Shown: in pieces, positions 45,536-64,000 of the stretch | Position numbering within the stretch: the first letter of the stretch is position 1 | Layout: each line of letters starts with the position of its first letter | Assembly (NCBI GenBank): GCA_037039925.1 | Contig: JAXRKP010000365.1 | Coordinates: 134,501-198,500 of the forward strand | Direction of reading: 5' to 3' | Source of the DNA: Doris montereyensis | Taxonomy: Eukaryota > Mollusca > Gastropoda > Nudibranchia > Dorididae | DNA: 64,000 nucleotides | Made by a program: the position numbers and the translations under genes | The notes under the pieces: generated by a model | Told to the model about the DNA's origin: nothing | Databases searched by the model: none | The model's input: only the letters and a program-made list of their open reading frames with translations

Positions 45536-46069
45536 AACCAGTAGTGATGAATCCACCGATCTAGTCGTAGTGTTGATCCATATCTATATCTAGACCAAAT
45601 AAGATCCCTCTACCTCATCTGGTTTTATGTCTATAATAAACAGATCTAGACTAAATCCTGTCACTATAAGAACAGATAGATCTTCTAGATGTAGAAGCAA
45701 AATTGAAATGGACTGGGCCACTTCAAACGGTGGGTGAGACAAACACTTGTTTTACGAGTTAACTTAACCGCAATGTAGGCGTGAATCCCGAAAAAGTTCT
45801 ATTTTTATCTGAGAGTTGTAAATTTTAAAATATTCATACAAGAAAGATCTATCACGCGAATGCCGTCATTTTATACATCAGTCGAAAGCTAATTAAATTT
45901 ACTACACTATGATACCCTTTTGGATTACATCAATCAAATATTTTGAAGAGATCTGGTGAGAATAAAGCTGAAGGTAAAGGAATGTTTTTGTTTCAATTCA
46001 TTTTTCACTCACTACTTTTCTCTCACCCTCACTTTCTATAGGCATGCAAATCAGCCAAAGCACTGTTTC

Positions 46070-46415
<346 letters not shown>

Positions 46416-46632
46416 ACAGACTGATTTAAAAAGAACACTTTGACATCCAACCGTTTGACAATCTAAATTGAGACAAATATTTTCAATGTTGTAGCAAAAG
46501 CAAACAAGACAAGCATATTCAATTGGCAAAATTTAAGAAACCAAACAAGAATTTTATATATATATATATAGCTCTTTTTTATCAGTAAGGACTTGGTCAG
46601 CCATGCTTAACGTACCTGATTTTATCAGTGCC

Positions 46633-63827
<17,195 letters not shown>

Positions 63828-64000
63828 CTGAGAATAAATAAATGGTGAGAAAATATATCCATATTTAAGTCCTAATTGCTAATTTAAATTCTATTTAGAC
63901 ATTACTGAAAGGCAAAATGTGTCAGCCGTCAAAATAGCATAAACTGTGATGTAATCACTGTACAATATCAAGTGAGATTATGAGAAATACGATTTGTTAT

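Overview
This is animal nuclear DNA, AT-rich, intron-bearing and full of microsatellites, minisatellites and short interspersed repeats. The repeat style and the protein similarities suggest a lophotrochozoan, probably a mollusc; that placement is inference. There are no bacterial-type genes, rRNA genes, CRISPR arrays or clear functional tRNA genes. Nearly all long uninterrupted reading frames are translated (CT)n, (GA)n, (AT)n or minisatellite sequence. The real genes are split into short exons.

Two protein-coding genes can be reconstructed, and they converge. (1) On the + strand, 11.35-31.07 kb, lies ICA1 (islet cell autoantigen 1, ICA69; RIC-19 in nematodes): 13 coding exons, from an exon contributing only ATG-TC to the conserved C-terminus ending at a TGA at 31065-31067. 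The spliced frame closes at about 685 codons once a few 1-nt indels are allowed. (2) On the - strand, from beyond the right edge down to 46633, lies a gene of three tandem cysteine-rich modules that I match to DUF4773. Each module is built from the same exon series (a, b, c) with phases 1-1-2, and linker exons (d) join the modules. Its 5' end, including any signal peptide, is outside the window.

Both genes show the same oddity. Conserved sequence repeatedly jumps frame at short homopolymers, while splice sites and phases stay intact. Uncorrected long-read assembly indels explain this better than two decaying genes.

Layout. 1-11 kb: RTE-like LINE remnants, tRNA-derived SINEs, CT tracts, and a direct-plus-inverted array (7.37-9.02 kb) of a repeat whose core resembles a hammerhead ribozyme. 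11.3-31.1 kb: ICA1, with introns holding dispersed repeats and LINE fragments. 31-46.6 kb: intergenic, with 41-, 76-, 58- and 56-bp minisatellites, SINEs, and (AAT)n, (GA)n and (AT)n tracts. 46.6-64 kb: the DUF4773-like gene. Its introns hold a deleted RTE element, a near-perfect palindrome, a minisatellite grown out of a splice acceptor, a 29-bp satellite of about 48 copies, 740 bp of (GA)n, a pogo-like MITE, and a 23-bp satellite carrying about 15 nuclear-receptor-type half-sites.

ICA1 is expected to act in Golgi and dense-core-vesicle trafficking. The DUF4773-like protein is probably an extracellular disulfide-rich protein. Nothing suggests the two work together.
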